From Gordonia rhizosphera NBRC 16068 (GTDB lineage Bacteria > Actinomycetota > Actinomycetes > Mycobacteriales > Mycobacteriaceae), in NCBI RefSeq assembly GCF_000298195.1, contig NZ_BAHC01000078.1, positions 1 to 64,000 on the forward strand: DNA of 64,000 bases, read 5' to 3'. Shown here one piece after another: positions 32,420 through 40,281 of the stretch. Positions within the stretch are counted from its first letter, which is position 1; each line of letters starts with the position of its first letter. The notes beneath the pieces were generated by a model that saw only the letters and a list, made by a program, of their open reading frames with translations, ran no database searches and was not told the origin of the DNA. Both the position numbers and the translations under genes were made by a program.

Positions 32420-32725
32420 TCAGCCGACCGGGCCCCCGAAGATCTCGATGGGCTTGCTGTCAGCGGACAGCGTCACGATCGCGCGCTTGGTGTCCTTGCG
32501 CTTGCCGTAGCCGAAGCGGGTGCGCTTGCGCTTACCCTGCCGATTGGCGGTGTTGACGCTGGTCACCGTGACGTCGAAGATCTTCTCGACCGCGATCTTG
32601 ATCTGGGTCTTGTTCGAGTCCGGCGCCACCAGGAAGGTGTACACGTTGTCCTCGATCAGTCCGTAGGACTTCTCCGAGATCACCGGCGCCAGGATGATGT
32701 CACGCGGGTCAGCCTGCGTAGCCAT
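32420..32725 (-). CDS. rplW: 50S ribosomal protein L23
   Basis: 101 residues from ATG 32725 ([20 protein letters not shown]). An in-frame ATG 150 bp upstream is open but lies inside rplD and is rejected. [20 protein letters not shown] is the conserved L23 loop at the tunnel exit, where trigger factor and SRP dock. Two bases separate it from rplD. Confidence 0.97.
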   Translation of the reverse strand: MATQADPRDIILAPVISEKSYGLIEDNVYTFLVAPDSNKTQIKIAVEKIFDVTVTSVNTANRQGKRKRTRFGYGKRKDTKRAIVTLSADSKPIEIFGGPVG

Positions 32726-32727
32726 TC

Positions 32728-33402
32728 TCACGCCTCCTCTTTCGTATTCGCTGCGATGAACGCGTTGAGCGTCTCGACGCTGAACACCACATCGTCCGAG
32801 TCGAGCACGTCGTAGGTGTTGAGCTGATCCGGAGCGATCGGCAGCACGTTGCCCAGGTTGGCGACGCTCTTCCACGCGGTCTCGTCCTCGCGGCCAAGCA
32901 CCACCAGGAACTTGCGGCGGTCGCTGAGGCTCTCGAGGAACACCCGTGCCGACTTGGTCGACGGGGTCTGCCCGGCCACCAGTTCGGTGATCACGTGGAT
33001 GCGCTCGTTGCGCGCGCGGTCCGAGAGGGCACCACGCAGGGCGGCGGCCTTCATCTTCTTCGGGGTGCGCTGGCTGTAGTCACGCGGCTGCGGACCGTGC
33101 ACGGTGCCACCACCGGCGAACTGCGGAGCGCGGGTCGAACCCTGGCGGGCCCGGCCGGTGCCCTTCTGGCGGTACGGCTTCGCGCCGCCACCGCTCACGG
33201 CACCGCGGGTCTTGGTCGCGTGGGTGCCCTGGCGGCCGGCGGCCTGCTGGGCCACGACCACCTGGTGCATCAGCGCGATGTTGGCCGGCGCGTCGAACAG
33301 CTCGGCGGGCAGGTCAACGGTGCCGTCGGTGCTGCCATCGGCGGCCTTGACGTCCAGCGTCAGCTTTGTCGTGCTCTCAGTGTTCACTGCTTCGGTGCTC
33401 AT
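32728..33402 (-). CDS. rplD: 50S ribosomal protein L4
   Basis: 224 residues. [20 protein letters not shown] and [17 protein letters not shown] form the conserved loop that reaches the exit tunnel. In some bacteria L4 also autoregulates the S10 operon; I cannot tell here. Start overlaps the rplC stop (ATGA). Confidence 0.98.
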   Translation of the reverse strand: MSTEAVNTESTTKLTLDVKAADGSTDGTVDLPAELFDAPANIALMHQVVVAQQAAGRQGTHATKTRGAVSGGGAKPYRQKGTGRARQGSTRAPQFAGGGTVHGPQPRDYSQRTPKKMKAAALRGALSDRARNERIHVITELVAGQTPSTKSARVFLESLSDRRKFLVVLGREDETAWKSVANLGNVLPIAPDQLNTYDVLDSDDVVFSVETLNAFIAANTKEEA

Positions 33403-34076
33403 GCCTGTGCACCACCCTTCACTGCGTCGCGGATCACCACGATGCCGCCCTTGCGGCCGGGGATCGCGCCCTTGATCAACAGCAGACCGGCTTCGGCATC
33501 CACCTTGTGCACGGTCAGGTTCTGTGTGGTCACGGTGTCGTTACCCATACGACCGGCCATCCGCATGCCCTTGAACACGCGGCCCGGGGTGGCGCAGCCA
33601 CCGATCGAGCCGGGTGCGCGGTGCACGCGGTGCGCGCCGTGGCTGGCGCCCAGACCGGCGAAGCCGTGGCGCTTCATGACGCCGGCGAAGCCCTTGCCCT
33701 TGGAGGTGCCGGTCACGTCGACCTTCGCACCGTCGGCAAAGATCTCCGCGGTCAGCTCCTGGCCGACCTCGAACTCGGAGACGTCCGCGACGCGGATCTC
33801 GGTGAGGTGGCGGCGCGGGGTGACCCCGGCCTTGGCGTACTGCCCGGCGACCGGCTTGGTGACCTTGCGCGGGTCGATCGCGCCGTAGGCCAGCTGCACG
33901 GCGGTGTAGCCGTCGCGCTCGGCGGTCCGGAGCTGGGTGATGACGTTCGGTCCGGCCTGGATGACCGTCACCGGGACGACACGGTTGTTTTCGTCGAAGA
34001 CCTGGGTCATGCCGAGCTTGGTGCCCAGAATTCCCCTTGTGGCACTTTGATTACTGCTCGCGCTCTGATTGCTCAT
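33399..34076 (-). CDS. rplC: 50S ribosomal protein L3
   Basis: 225 residues. [17 protein letters not shown] and [17 protein letters not shown] are L3 hallmarks, as is [15 protein letters not shown]. The first ~12 residues (Ser/Asn-rich) are an extension before the conserved core; a downstream start is possible. Assembly-initiator protein of the large subunit. Confidence 0.97.
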   Translation of the reverse strand: MSNQSASSNQSATRGILGTKLGMTQVFDENNRVVPVTVIQAGPNVITQLRTAERDGYTAVQLAYGAIDPRKVTKPVAGQYAKAGVTPRRHLTEIRVADVSEFEVGQELTAEIFADGAKVDVTGTSKGKGFAGVMKRHGFAGLGASHGAHRVHRAPGSIGGCATPGRVFKGMRMAGRMGNDTVTTQNLTVHKVDAEAGLLLIKGAIPGRKGGIVVIRDAVKGGAQA

Positions 34077-34095
34077 GATTTCTCTCGCCCCCCGC

Positions 34096-34401
34096 CTACT
34101 GGATGTTGACGTCGACGCTCGCCGGCAGGTCGATGCGCATCAGCGCGTCGACCGTCTTCGGCGTCGGGTCGAGGATGTCGATGAGTCGTTTGTGGGTGCG
34201 CATCTCGAAGTGTTCGCGGCTGTCCTTGTACTTATGCGGCGAACGGATGACGCAATAGACGTTCTTCTCGGTGGGCAACGGCACCGGGCCGACCACCCGT
34301 GCCCCGGTACGGGTCACGGTTTCCACGATCTTGCGCGCCGAAGCGTCGATCGCCTCGTGGTCATAGGCCTTGAGCCTGATGCGGATCTTCTGTCCCGCCA
34401 C
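34096..34401 (-). CDS. rpsJ: 30S ribosomal protein S10
   Basis: 101 residues from GTG 34401 ([19 protein letters not shown]), preceded by GGAAGAGGA. Conserved [19 protein letters not shown] follows. A longer frame upstream is open but non-conserved and rejected. First gene of the operon. The usual upstream tuf gene is absent; sdhC diverges instead. Confidence 0.98.
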   Translation of the reverse strand: MAGQKIRIRLKAYDHEAIDASARKIVETVTRTGARVVGPVPLPTEKNVYCVIRSPHKYKDSREHFEMRTHKRLIDILDPTPKTVDALMRIDLPASVDVNIQ

Positions 34402-34890
34402 GCTGTGTCCTCTTCCGTCAGTTGTTCTCGACAGACAAACACCGCGTGGCCAATGCAGGCCCCGAAGGGCACGCCGGCGCAAATCGCCGCTGGACACATG
34501 ACCACCCGCGTGAGATTCGGGGATCGACGCTGTTCATCTATCGTTGTACGTTGGCTCGTCACGAGGACGAACCGGTTGTGCTCCGGCACCCGCGGTCGGG
34601 CGTGTCGTGGCCATGAACCTGATCCGGCGCATGCGTTACACGCCCTGGCCCGGAATCCGGGGCCTGGGAGTCATTCACCCCACCGGGGCCGCACAGAAGC
34701 GCGTCCGCCGGTCAGGGCAACCCGACAAGTATGCACTACTTCGTGGTAGGGATTCAAATCCGGCCCGAGCAGCGCTCGAGCGGCTCGTCGTCGGGCGTTT
34801 CACCCAGCGCCTGTCGACCGCGCACTCTAATCTCTCACCTGGGACCCGAGACCCGGCTCGCCAGCCCCGAGCCGACTGGAAGGCCTGGGT
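34402..34890. promoter_or_regulatory. Divergent control region rpsJ / sdhC
   Basis: 489 bp with no convincing gene. It must hold the S10 operon promoter (minus) and the sdh promoter (plus). Weak -10 candidates are TAGATG on the minus strand (34535-34540) and TCTAAT on the plus strand (34826-34831); neither has a strong -35, so the positions are tentative. The S10 leader would be ~130 nt. A plus-strand open frame through the region (34544-34894) looks like chance. Confidence 0.4.
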
Positions 34891-35688
34891 ATGAGCACGG
34901 TCATTCCGCCGCACGCCGACCCGCCGCGGGACAGCACGGTGCTCGACGATCCCGACGCTCCGACCCCGACACCGCGTGCGGCGGCCGTCCTGTCGCCGGT
35001 TCCCCGACGACACCTGACCGACGTCACCCTGAAGGTGACGATGGCGCTCACCGGCACGGTTTTCGCCCTGTTCGTGCTGGTCCACATGATCGGCAATCTC
35101 AAGGTCTACACCGGCGCCGAGCACTTCGACGCCTATGCGCACTGGCTGCGGACCCTCGCCGAGCCGCTCCTGCCGTACGAGGGTGCGTTGTGGATCTTCC
35201 GCCTGGTTCTACTGGCCTGCCTCGTCGCCCACGTCGGCGCATCGGCGCTCCTGATCGCCCGCGCATACCGGGCCAAGGGGCGCTTCCGACGACGCGGTCT
35301 CCGGTGGCGACGCTGGCCGGCGATGCTGATGCCCTACACCGGGCTGGTCCTGCTGGCGTTCATCGTGTTCCACATCCTCGACCTCACCGTCGGCGCCGAG
35401 CCGGTTGCCAGCGATCAGTTCATCGGCACCACCCCGGACACCTCGCACGCTTACCACAACCTCGTCGAGAGTTTCGAGCGTTGGCCGGTGGCGGTGTTCT
35501 ACGTGGTCACGATGGTCCTGCTCGGACTGCATCTCGTGCACGGTCTGTGGAGCGTCGTGAACGACCTCGGCATCACCGGGCAACGGGTCCGGCAGGCCGG
35601 TGCGGCCCTCGCCGTGGGGCTCGCGGCCGTGGTGATGATCGGCAATATCACCATCCCCGCGGCCGTGCTGACGGGATTGGTGAGCTGA
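34891..35688 (+). CDS. sdhC: Succinate dehydrogenase/fumarate reductase cytochrome b subunit
   Basis: 265 residues with five membrane spans after a Pro-rich ~40-residue N-terminus. Candidate haem-ligand histidines are in LFVLVHMIGNLKVY, FIVFHILDLTVG and GLHLVHGLW. This is the single-polypeptide cytochrome b558 membrane anchor. GGAAGG lies upstream of the ATG. One base separates its stop from the flavoprotein gene. Confidence 0.92.
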   Translation: MSTVIPPHADPPRDSTVLDDPDAPTPTPRAAAVLSPVPRRHLTDVTLKVTMALTGTVFALFVLVHMIGNLKVYTGAEHFDAYAHWLRTLAEPLLPYEGALWIFRLVLLACLVAHVGASALLIARAYRAKGRFRRRGLRWRRWPAMLMPYTGLVLLAFIVFHILDLTVGAEPVASDQFIGTTPDTSHAYHNLVESFERWPVAVFYVVTMVLLGLHLVHGLWSVVNDLGITGQRVRQAGAALAVGLAAVVMIGNITIPAAVLTGLVS

Positions 35689-35689
35689 C

Positions 35690-37660
35690 ATGACGCACTC
35701 CACGCCACCGGCGTCACCCGACCTCGACTCCCTTCGCGGCATCGGCGCCGACCTCGATTCCGGCGTGCCCGACGGCGACCCGGCAACCGCATGGCGGCGT
35801 CGACGCGACGGGTATCGTCTGGTCGGTCCGCTCAACCGACACAAGTTCAGCGTCATCGTCGTGGGCACCGGCCTCGCGGGCGCGGGCTGCGCCGCAGCCC
35901 TCGGCGAACTCGGCTACGACGTCCACTCCTTCACATTCCACGACGCCCCTCGCCGCGCTCACAGCGTTGCGGCGCAGGGCGGCATCAACGCCGCCCGCGC
36001 GCGGAAGGTCGACAACGACTCGATCAGGCGGTTCGTGGTGGACACGGTGAAGGGCGGCGACTTCCGGGCCCGCGAGGCGGACGCGTTCCGGCTGGCCGAG
36101 GAGTCGATCCGCGTGATCGATCACCTCAACGCCATCGGCGCCCCGTTCGCACGCGAATACGGCGGCGCGTTGGCCACGCGCAGCTTCGGGGGCGTCCAGG
36201 TCTCGCGCACCTACTACACGCGGGGGCAAACCGGTCAGCAGCTTCAGGTGGCCGCCTCGCAGGCACTCCTGCGGCAGGTCGCTGCGGGCACCGTCACGCT
36301 GCACACCCGTCACGAGATGCTCGACCTGATCGTCGCCGACGGTCGTGCCCAGGGCGTCGTCGTCCGCGATCTGGTGACCGGACAGATCTCCGCGCAGACC
36401 GCCCACGCGGTCGTCCTGGCGACCGGGGGCTATGGCACCGTGTTCTTCCAGTCGACGCTGGCCCGCAACTGCAATGCCACCGCATCGTGGCGAGCGCACC
36501 GTCGGGGTGCGTTGCTGGCGTCGCCGTCGTTCATCCAGTTCCACCCGACGGCGCTACCGGTAAGCGCGGAGTGGCAGTCGAAGACCACCCTGATGAGCGA
36601 GTCGCTGCGCAACGACGGGCGGATCTGGGTACCGGTGCAACCCGGTGACGACCGCGCCCCGAACGAGATCCCCGAACCGGAGCGCGACTACTACCTGGAG
36701 CGCCGCTACCCCGCCTACGGGAACCTCACCCCGCGCGACGTCGCGTCTCGCGCCGCCCGCGAGCGGATCGAGGCCGGTCACGGCGTGGGGCCGCTGCGCA
36801 ACAGCGTCTACCTCGACTTCGCCGATGCCCTCGGCCGTCTCGGCAAGCCCACCATCGCCGAGCGCTACGGCAACCTCTTCTCGATGTATCACGACGCGAC
36901 GGGCGAGGACCCGTACGAGGTCCCCATGCGGATCGCGCCGGCGGCCCACTTCACCATGGGCGGTCTCTGGTCGAATTATGACCAGATGACCTCGATACCC
37001 GGCCTGTTCGTCGGCGGGGAAGTCGGCTGGGGCTATCACGGGGCGAACCGGCTCGGCGCCAACTCGCTGCTGTCGGCATGTGTCGACGGCTGGTTCACCC
37101 TGCCGTACTCGATCCCCGACTATCTGTCGACGCGCCTCGGTGAGGCCCCGCTCGCACAGGACCATCCGGCCGTCGCGGAGACGGCCGCGGCCGTACGTGA
37201 GCGCATCACGCACCTGACGTCGATCGGCGGGACGCAGGGTCCCGAACGCTTCCATCGCCGGCTCGGCGAGATCCTGTACCGGGGAAGCGGGGTGTCGCGC
37301 AGCGTCGAGTCGCTGACCGCAGCGATCGGCGAGATCCGCGAGTTGTCGCAGGAATTCTGGTCCGACCTGCGGGTGACCGGCTCCGCGGCGTCGTTCAACC
37401 AGGAACTCGAGCGGGCCGGCCGGGTGGCCGACTTCCTCGAACTCGCCGAGCTGCTGTGCGTCGACGCCCTCGACCGCGACGAGTCGTGCGGGGCACACTT
37501 CCGGGTCGACCATCAGACACCCGACGGGGAGGCCCTGCGCGACGACGACCGCTGGTGCTTCGTCTCGGCCTGGGAGACCACCGCCGACGGATACCGAATC
37601 CGGCATCGGGAGCCGTTGTCGTTCAGTGCGGTTCCGCTGCAGACACGCAACTACCGGTGA
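35690..37660 (+). CDS. sdhA: Succinate dehydrogenase/fumarate reductase flavoprotein subunit
   Basis: 656 residues. FAD-binding GTGLAGAGCAAALGELG (~60), the FAD-attachment region HSVAAQGGINAAR, substrate-site FIQFHPTALP, and HFTMGGLWSNYDQMTSIPGL followed by GANSLLSA. It oxidises succinate to fumarate (or the reverse) and passes electrons to SdhB. The conserved C-terminal Arg/His region reads DESCGAHFRVDHQTPDGE, usually S-R-G-A-H in relatives, a mild departure. Confidence 0.95.
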   Translation: MTHSTPPASPDLDSLRGIGADLDSGVPDGDPATAWRRRRDGYRLVGPLNRHKFSVIVVGTGLAGAGCAAALGELGYDVHSFTFHDAPRRAHSVAAQGGINAARARKVDNDSIRRFVVDTVKGGDFRAREADAFRLAEESIRVIDHLNAIGAPFAREYGGALATRSFGGVQVSRTYYTRGQTGQQLQVAASQALLRQVAAGTVTLHTRHEMLDLIVADGRAQGVVVRDLVTGQISAQTAHAVVLATGGYGTVFFQSTLARNCNATASWRAHRRGALLASPSFIQFHPTALPVSAEWQSKTTLMSESLRNDGRIWVPVQPGDDRAPNEIPEPERDYYLERRYPAYGNLTPRDVASRAARERIEAGHGVGPLRNSVYLDFADALGRLGKPTIAERYGNLFSMYHDATGEDPYEVPMRIAPAAHFTMGGLWSNYDQMTSIPGLFVGGEVGWGYHGANRLGANSLLSACVDGWFTLPYSIPDYLSTRLGEAPLAQDHPAVAETAAAVRERITHLTSIGGTQGPERFHRRLGEILYRGSGVSRSVESLTAAIGEIRELSQEFWSDLRVTGSAASFNQELERAGRVADFLELAELLCVDALDRDESCGAHFRVDHQTPDGEALRDDDRWCFVSAWETTADGYRIRHREPLSFSAVPLQTRNYR

Positions 37661-37673
37661 GGGGTCGGCAGAC

Positions 37674-38423
37674 ATGAGGATCACCATCGAGGCCTGGCGA
37701 CAGTCCGACCACGACGCCGCGGGGAGATTCGAGACCTACACCGTCGACGACGCGACACCGGAGATGTCGCTGCTCGAAGTGCTCGACCGCCTCAACGACC
37801 ACCTTGTCGAACAGGATGAGGAACCCGTTGCCTTCGACTCGGACTGTCGGGAGGGCGTCTGCGGCGCCTGCGGGATCATGGTGAACGGCCGACCCCACGG
37901 ACCGGTCCCGAACACGCCGTCGTGCCGACAGCACCTCCGGCACTTCCCCGACGCCGCCCTCCTTCGACTCGAACCACTGCGCGCCAACGCCTTTCCCGTC
38001 GTGCGTGACCTGGTCGTGGACCGCTCGGCGCTCGATCGGGTCATCGAGGCCGGCGGCCACGTCGGCATGGACGCCGGTCAGGCGACCGACGCCGACGGCA
38101 CACTGGTGCCCCACGACAGCAGCGAGACGGCCCTGGACTTCGCGGCATGTATCGGCTGCGGCGCGTGCGTCGCCGCCTGCCCCAACGGCGCCGCCCATCT
38201 GTTCGCCGGCGCGAAGCTCGTGCACCTGGCGGAACTGACCTACGGCCGACAGGAACGCGGCCGGCGAGCGCGCGCGATCACCGGCCAGATGGAACACGAC
38301 TTCGGCCCGTGCTCCACCTACGGCGAGTGCACCGAGGTCTGTCCGGCCGGCATACCCCTCGACGCCGTCGCCGCGGTGAATCGCGAAGCCCTGCGCGCCC
38401 GCTTCCGCCGCAAACCCGACTGA
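37674..38423 (+). CDS. sdhB: Succinate dehydrogenase/fumarate reductase iron-sulfur subunit
   Basis: 249 residues from ATG 37674. The [2Fe-2S] motif is CREGVCGACG plus a later Cys; the 4Fe/3Fe cluster cysteines are CIGCGACVAACP and CSTYGECTEVCPAGIP. Completes the membrane complex with the two preceding genes; gene order C-A-B. A frame extending 48 bp upstream overlaps sdhA and is rejected. Confidence 0.95.
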   Translation: MRITIEAWRQSDHDAAGRFETYTVDDATPEMSLLEVLDRLNDHLVEQDEEPVAFDSDCREGVCGACGIMVNGRPHGPVPNTPSCRQHLRHFPDAALLRLEPLRANAFPVVRDLVVDRSALDRVIEAGGHVGMDAGQATDADGTLVPHDSSETALDFAACIGCGACVAACPNGAAHLFAGAKLVHLAELTYGRQERGRRARAITGQMEHDFGPCSTYGECTEVCPAGIPLDAVAAVNREALRARFRRKPD

Positions 38424-38501
38424 CCTCCGTCGCCCGGGCCCCACGCCGGCCCCCGCCTCGCCCCGCCTCGTGCGGCTCGCTCCACCCCAGCTCCCCACCC
38501 C

Positions 38502-38729
38502 GTCGATCGTGCCCACCCCATCGTCGACCGTGCGCGCCGCAGCGTCGATCCCAAGACCCCGCCCGGTCGATCGTGCCCCAGAATCCCGTCGAGCGTGTGC
38601 TGGCATGCACATTCGACGAATCGGTGTGCACGCTCAACTCGACGGTGCGCACGCTCGACGCACCGGTACGCACGATGGACGCACCCGTGCGCAGGATGGA
38701 CGATGGGGTGCGCACGATCGACGGGACGG
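38502..38729. repeat. Array of degenerate 21-nt repeats, two opposed halves
   Basis: The left half has GTCGA-headed units spaced 21, 21, 22 and 22 nt (38502, 38523, 38544, 38566). The right half has five exact 21-nt units from 38625 to 38729 of the form GTGCGCACGATCGACGNNNCG, whose core is the reverse complement of the left one. Because 21 is divisible by 3, both strands stay open as heptad-like peptides, but no start or ribosome site supports translation. Lies between sdhB and the next plus-strand gene. Confidence 0.75.
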
Positions 38730-38772
38730 ATTTGCCCGCGGCCGATCCTTACCGGGCAGTAAGGTGAACGAG

Positions 38773-39270
38773 GTGAACGAGGTGAGCGACCTCGGACAGT
38801 CCAGCCGCACCTATTCACTGTGGCGCCGCCTGCCCGACAACCTCTTCGGGCAGGTCGTGTTCTCGGCGGGCATGGTGGCGCGGGTCCCCTACTTCGGCAC
38901 CGTGTTGCCGATCGTCCGGGAGATGCGCCCCGGATACTGCCGCGTCACCGCGCCGAAGTGGTTCGGCGTCCACAATCACCTCGGCACGTTCCACGCAATC
39001 GCGGCGTGCAACCTTGCGGAGGCCGCGATGGGGATGGCGATGGAGGCATCCACACCGACGACACACCGGTGGATTCCCAAGGCGATGCACACCCGATACC
39101 TGGCCCCGGCGACGACCCGACTGACCGCTGTCGCCGAACTGTCCGGGCCCCTCGACGTCGACGCGATCACCGACGGCACCGACGTCGTCGTCGCCGTCGA
39201 AATCCTCGACTCCCACGGGACCGCGGTCGTGCGCTGCGACATAACCACCTGGGTCACCCGGCGACACTGA
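38773..39270 (+). CDS. Hotdog-fold thioesterase-like protein (DUF4442 type)
   Basis: 165 residues from GTG 38773; GTG codons at 38764 and 38782 are equally open and AAGGTG precedes 38773. MRPGYCRVTAPKWFGVHNHLGTFHA holds the conserved asparagine/histidine of PaaI-like hotdog proteins, and AAMGMAMEA follows on the central helix. Likely acts on an acyl-CoA; the substrate is unknown. Far-upstream starts lie in the repeat array and are rejected. Confidence 0.75.
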   Translation: MNEVSDLGQSSRTYSLWRRLPDNLFGQVVFSAGMVARVPYFGTVLPIVREMRPGYCRVTAPKWFGVHNHLGTFHAIAACNLAEAAMGMAMEASTPTTHRWIPKAMHTRYLAPATTRLTAVAELSGPLDVDAITDGTDVVVAVEILDSHGTAVVRCDITTWVTRRH

Positions 39271-39381
39271 TACCGCCGGCGCACGCCGTCCACTACGCTC
39301 GCGGGTCGGCTTTTCCGACAGGACACGCGCGACGCTGCATCGATCACCGACTGGTCATCGAGTACGCCGCAGACGACGTGG

Positions 39382-39409
39382 ATGGGGCACCGCGGGGGCG
39401 ATGCCCCAT
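39382..39409. terminator. Hairpin between convergent genes
   Basis: ATGGGGCA (39382-39389) pairs with TGCCCCAT (39402-39409), an 8-bp stem with a 12-nt loop. It lies between a plus-strand gene ending at 39270 and a minus-strand gene ending at 39432, so it could stop transcription from either side. No T-run follows. Confidence 0.5.
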
Positions 39410-39431
39410 AGCTATCGTCGCCGTGCCGGGT

Positions 39432-39921
39432 TCATGACAGACACCCGCAGAGACACTCGAGAATGTCGAGACACGACGACCCGTTGTCGCCACCACCGGG
39501 CGGCTGCGGACGCGGCGGACGCGGCGGCACGATCGGGCGCGAGTTGTCCGGTAGCTGATTCGGTGGCGTGACCTCGGGACGTGAGTTGTCCGGCAGTTGA
39601 TTCGGTGGTGTGACCTCAGGACGCGTGTTGTCCGGTTGCTGCGGATGCCCTCCGGGCACTTCGATCAACGGCGGCAATGACGGGTCGACGGGGTTCGGGA
39701 TGAGCACCGGCGGGAGGTCGAAACATCGGGTCGGCGGTGGGCCGTGCTGATGCTGGATGCAGAAGTGACCGTTTCCGGTGACACCGACGATGCACCAGTC
39801 GCCGACGCACCCGAAGTTTGTCGCGCGTGTCAGGAAGCGCCGTGTCGCCCCACACCGGCGGCGCGGCGACCGCCAGTGCGGCTGCGAGTCCGGCCAGGAT
39901 GAGAAGCGCTCTGCGCATCAT
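39432..39921 (-). pseudogene. Secreted Cys/Pro-rich protein interrupted by a frameshift
   Basis: From ATG 39921 (GAGAGG upstream) a clear signal peptide is encoded: MRRALLILAGLAAALAVAAP. This frame then runs into Arg-rich nonsense. One base over, a frame opens with TNFGCVGDWCIVGVTGNG, then CIQHQHGPPPTRCFDLPP, then Pro-rich repeats with 42-bp units (PDNSRPEVTPPNQL) and ends CLDILECLCGCLS. Signal and mature part make sense only if joined by a 1-nt shift near 39815-39845. It could be a true pseudogene, a sequencing error or slippage. I do not recognise the family; an extracellular cysteine-bridged protein is likely. Confidence 0.65.
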
Positions 39922-40281
39922 GTGTCCTCTCGAGCGGGTCCGCTTCATCGTAAGGGCGGGGTTGCGCGAGGTCGCCATTTTCCAGAGATGGCCACGACTC
40001 GCCGGGCCGCCTTTCCGACAGGACACGTCCGACGCGCGACACTACGCTGAGGAAATGACGCCCGGGCTCGAGTGCGCCGAAGCCGGCACGGTGGATACCC
40101 TCATCCGCCCCGCCGGAACCCGACAGGTGCCCGCCCGACCCGTCCGGCACTCATCCGGCACAGCATCGATCACCGGGTGCCGGGGCATCCGCGTGACTCG
40201 ACCGACGCCGACGTGATCGACGACCCGTCGCGCGGCGGTGAAGAGGTGGACATGTCGTCCCAGGGAATCGGAGGTTAGGTC
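39922..40281. other. Intergenic region upstream of the amidotransferase gene
   Basis: 360 bp between divergent genes with no supported gene. It contains TTCCGACAGGACACG at 40013-40027, identical to 39313-39327 on the other side of the secreted-protein gene, and GGAGGTTAGGTC directly before the amidotransferase start. Promoter elements could not be placed. Confidence 0.4.

Noticed and set aside
34096..34497. Longer S10 protein starting at 34497
   Set aside because: The extra residues are not conserved in S10; GTG 34401 has GGAAGAGGA upstream and gives the normal length.
34544..34894. Open frame upstream of sdhC
   Set aside because: Arg-rich without motifs, no good start site, and it covers the region that must hold two divergent promoters.
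38502..38729. CRISPR array
   Set aside because: Units are contiguous and degenerate, with no unique spacers and no cas genes in the window.
38470..38772. Extended N-terminus of the thioesterase-like protein and heptad-like peptides on both strands
   Set aside because: Open only because the 21-nt repeat is a multiple of three; no start signal, and the conserved domain begins after 38773.
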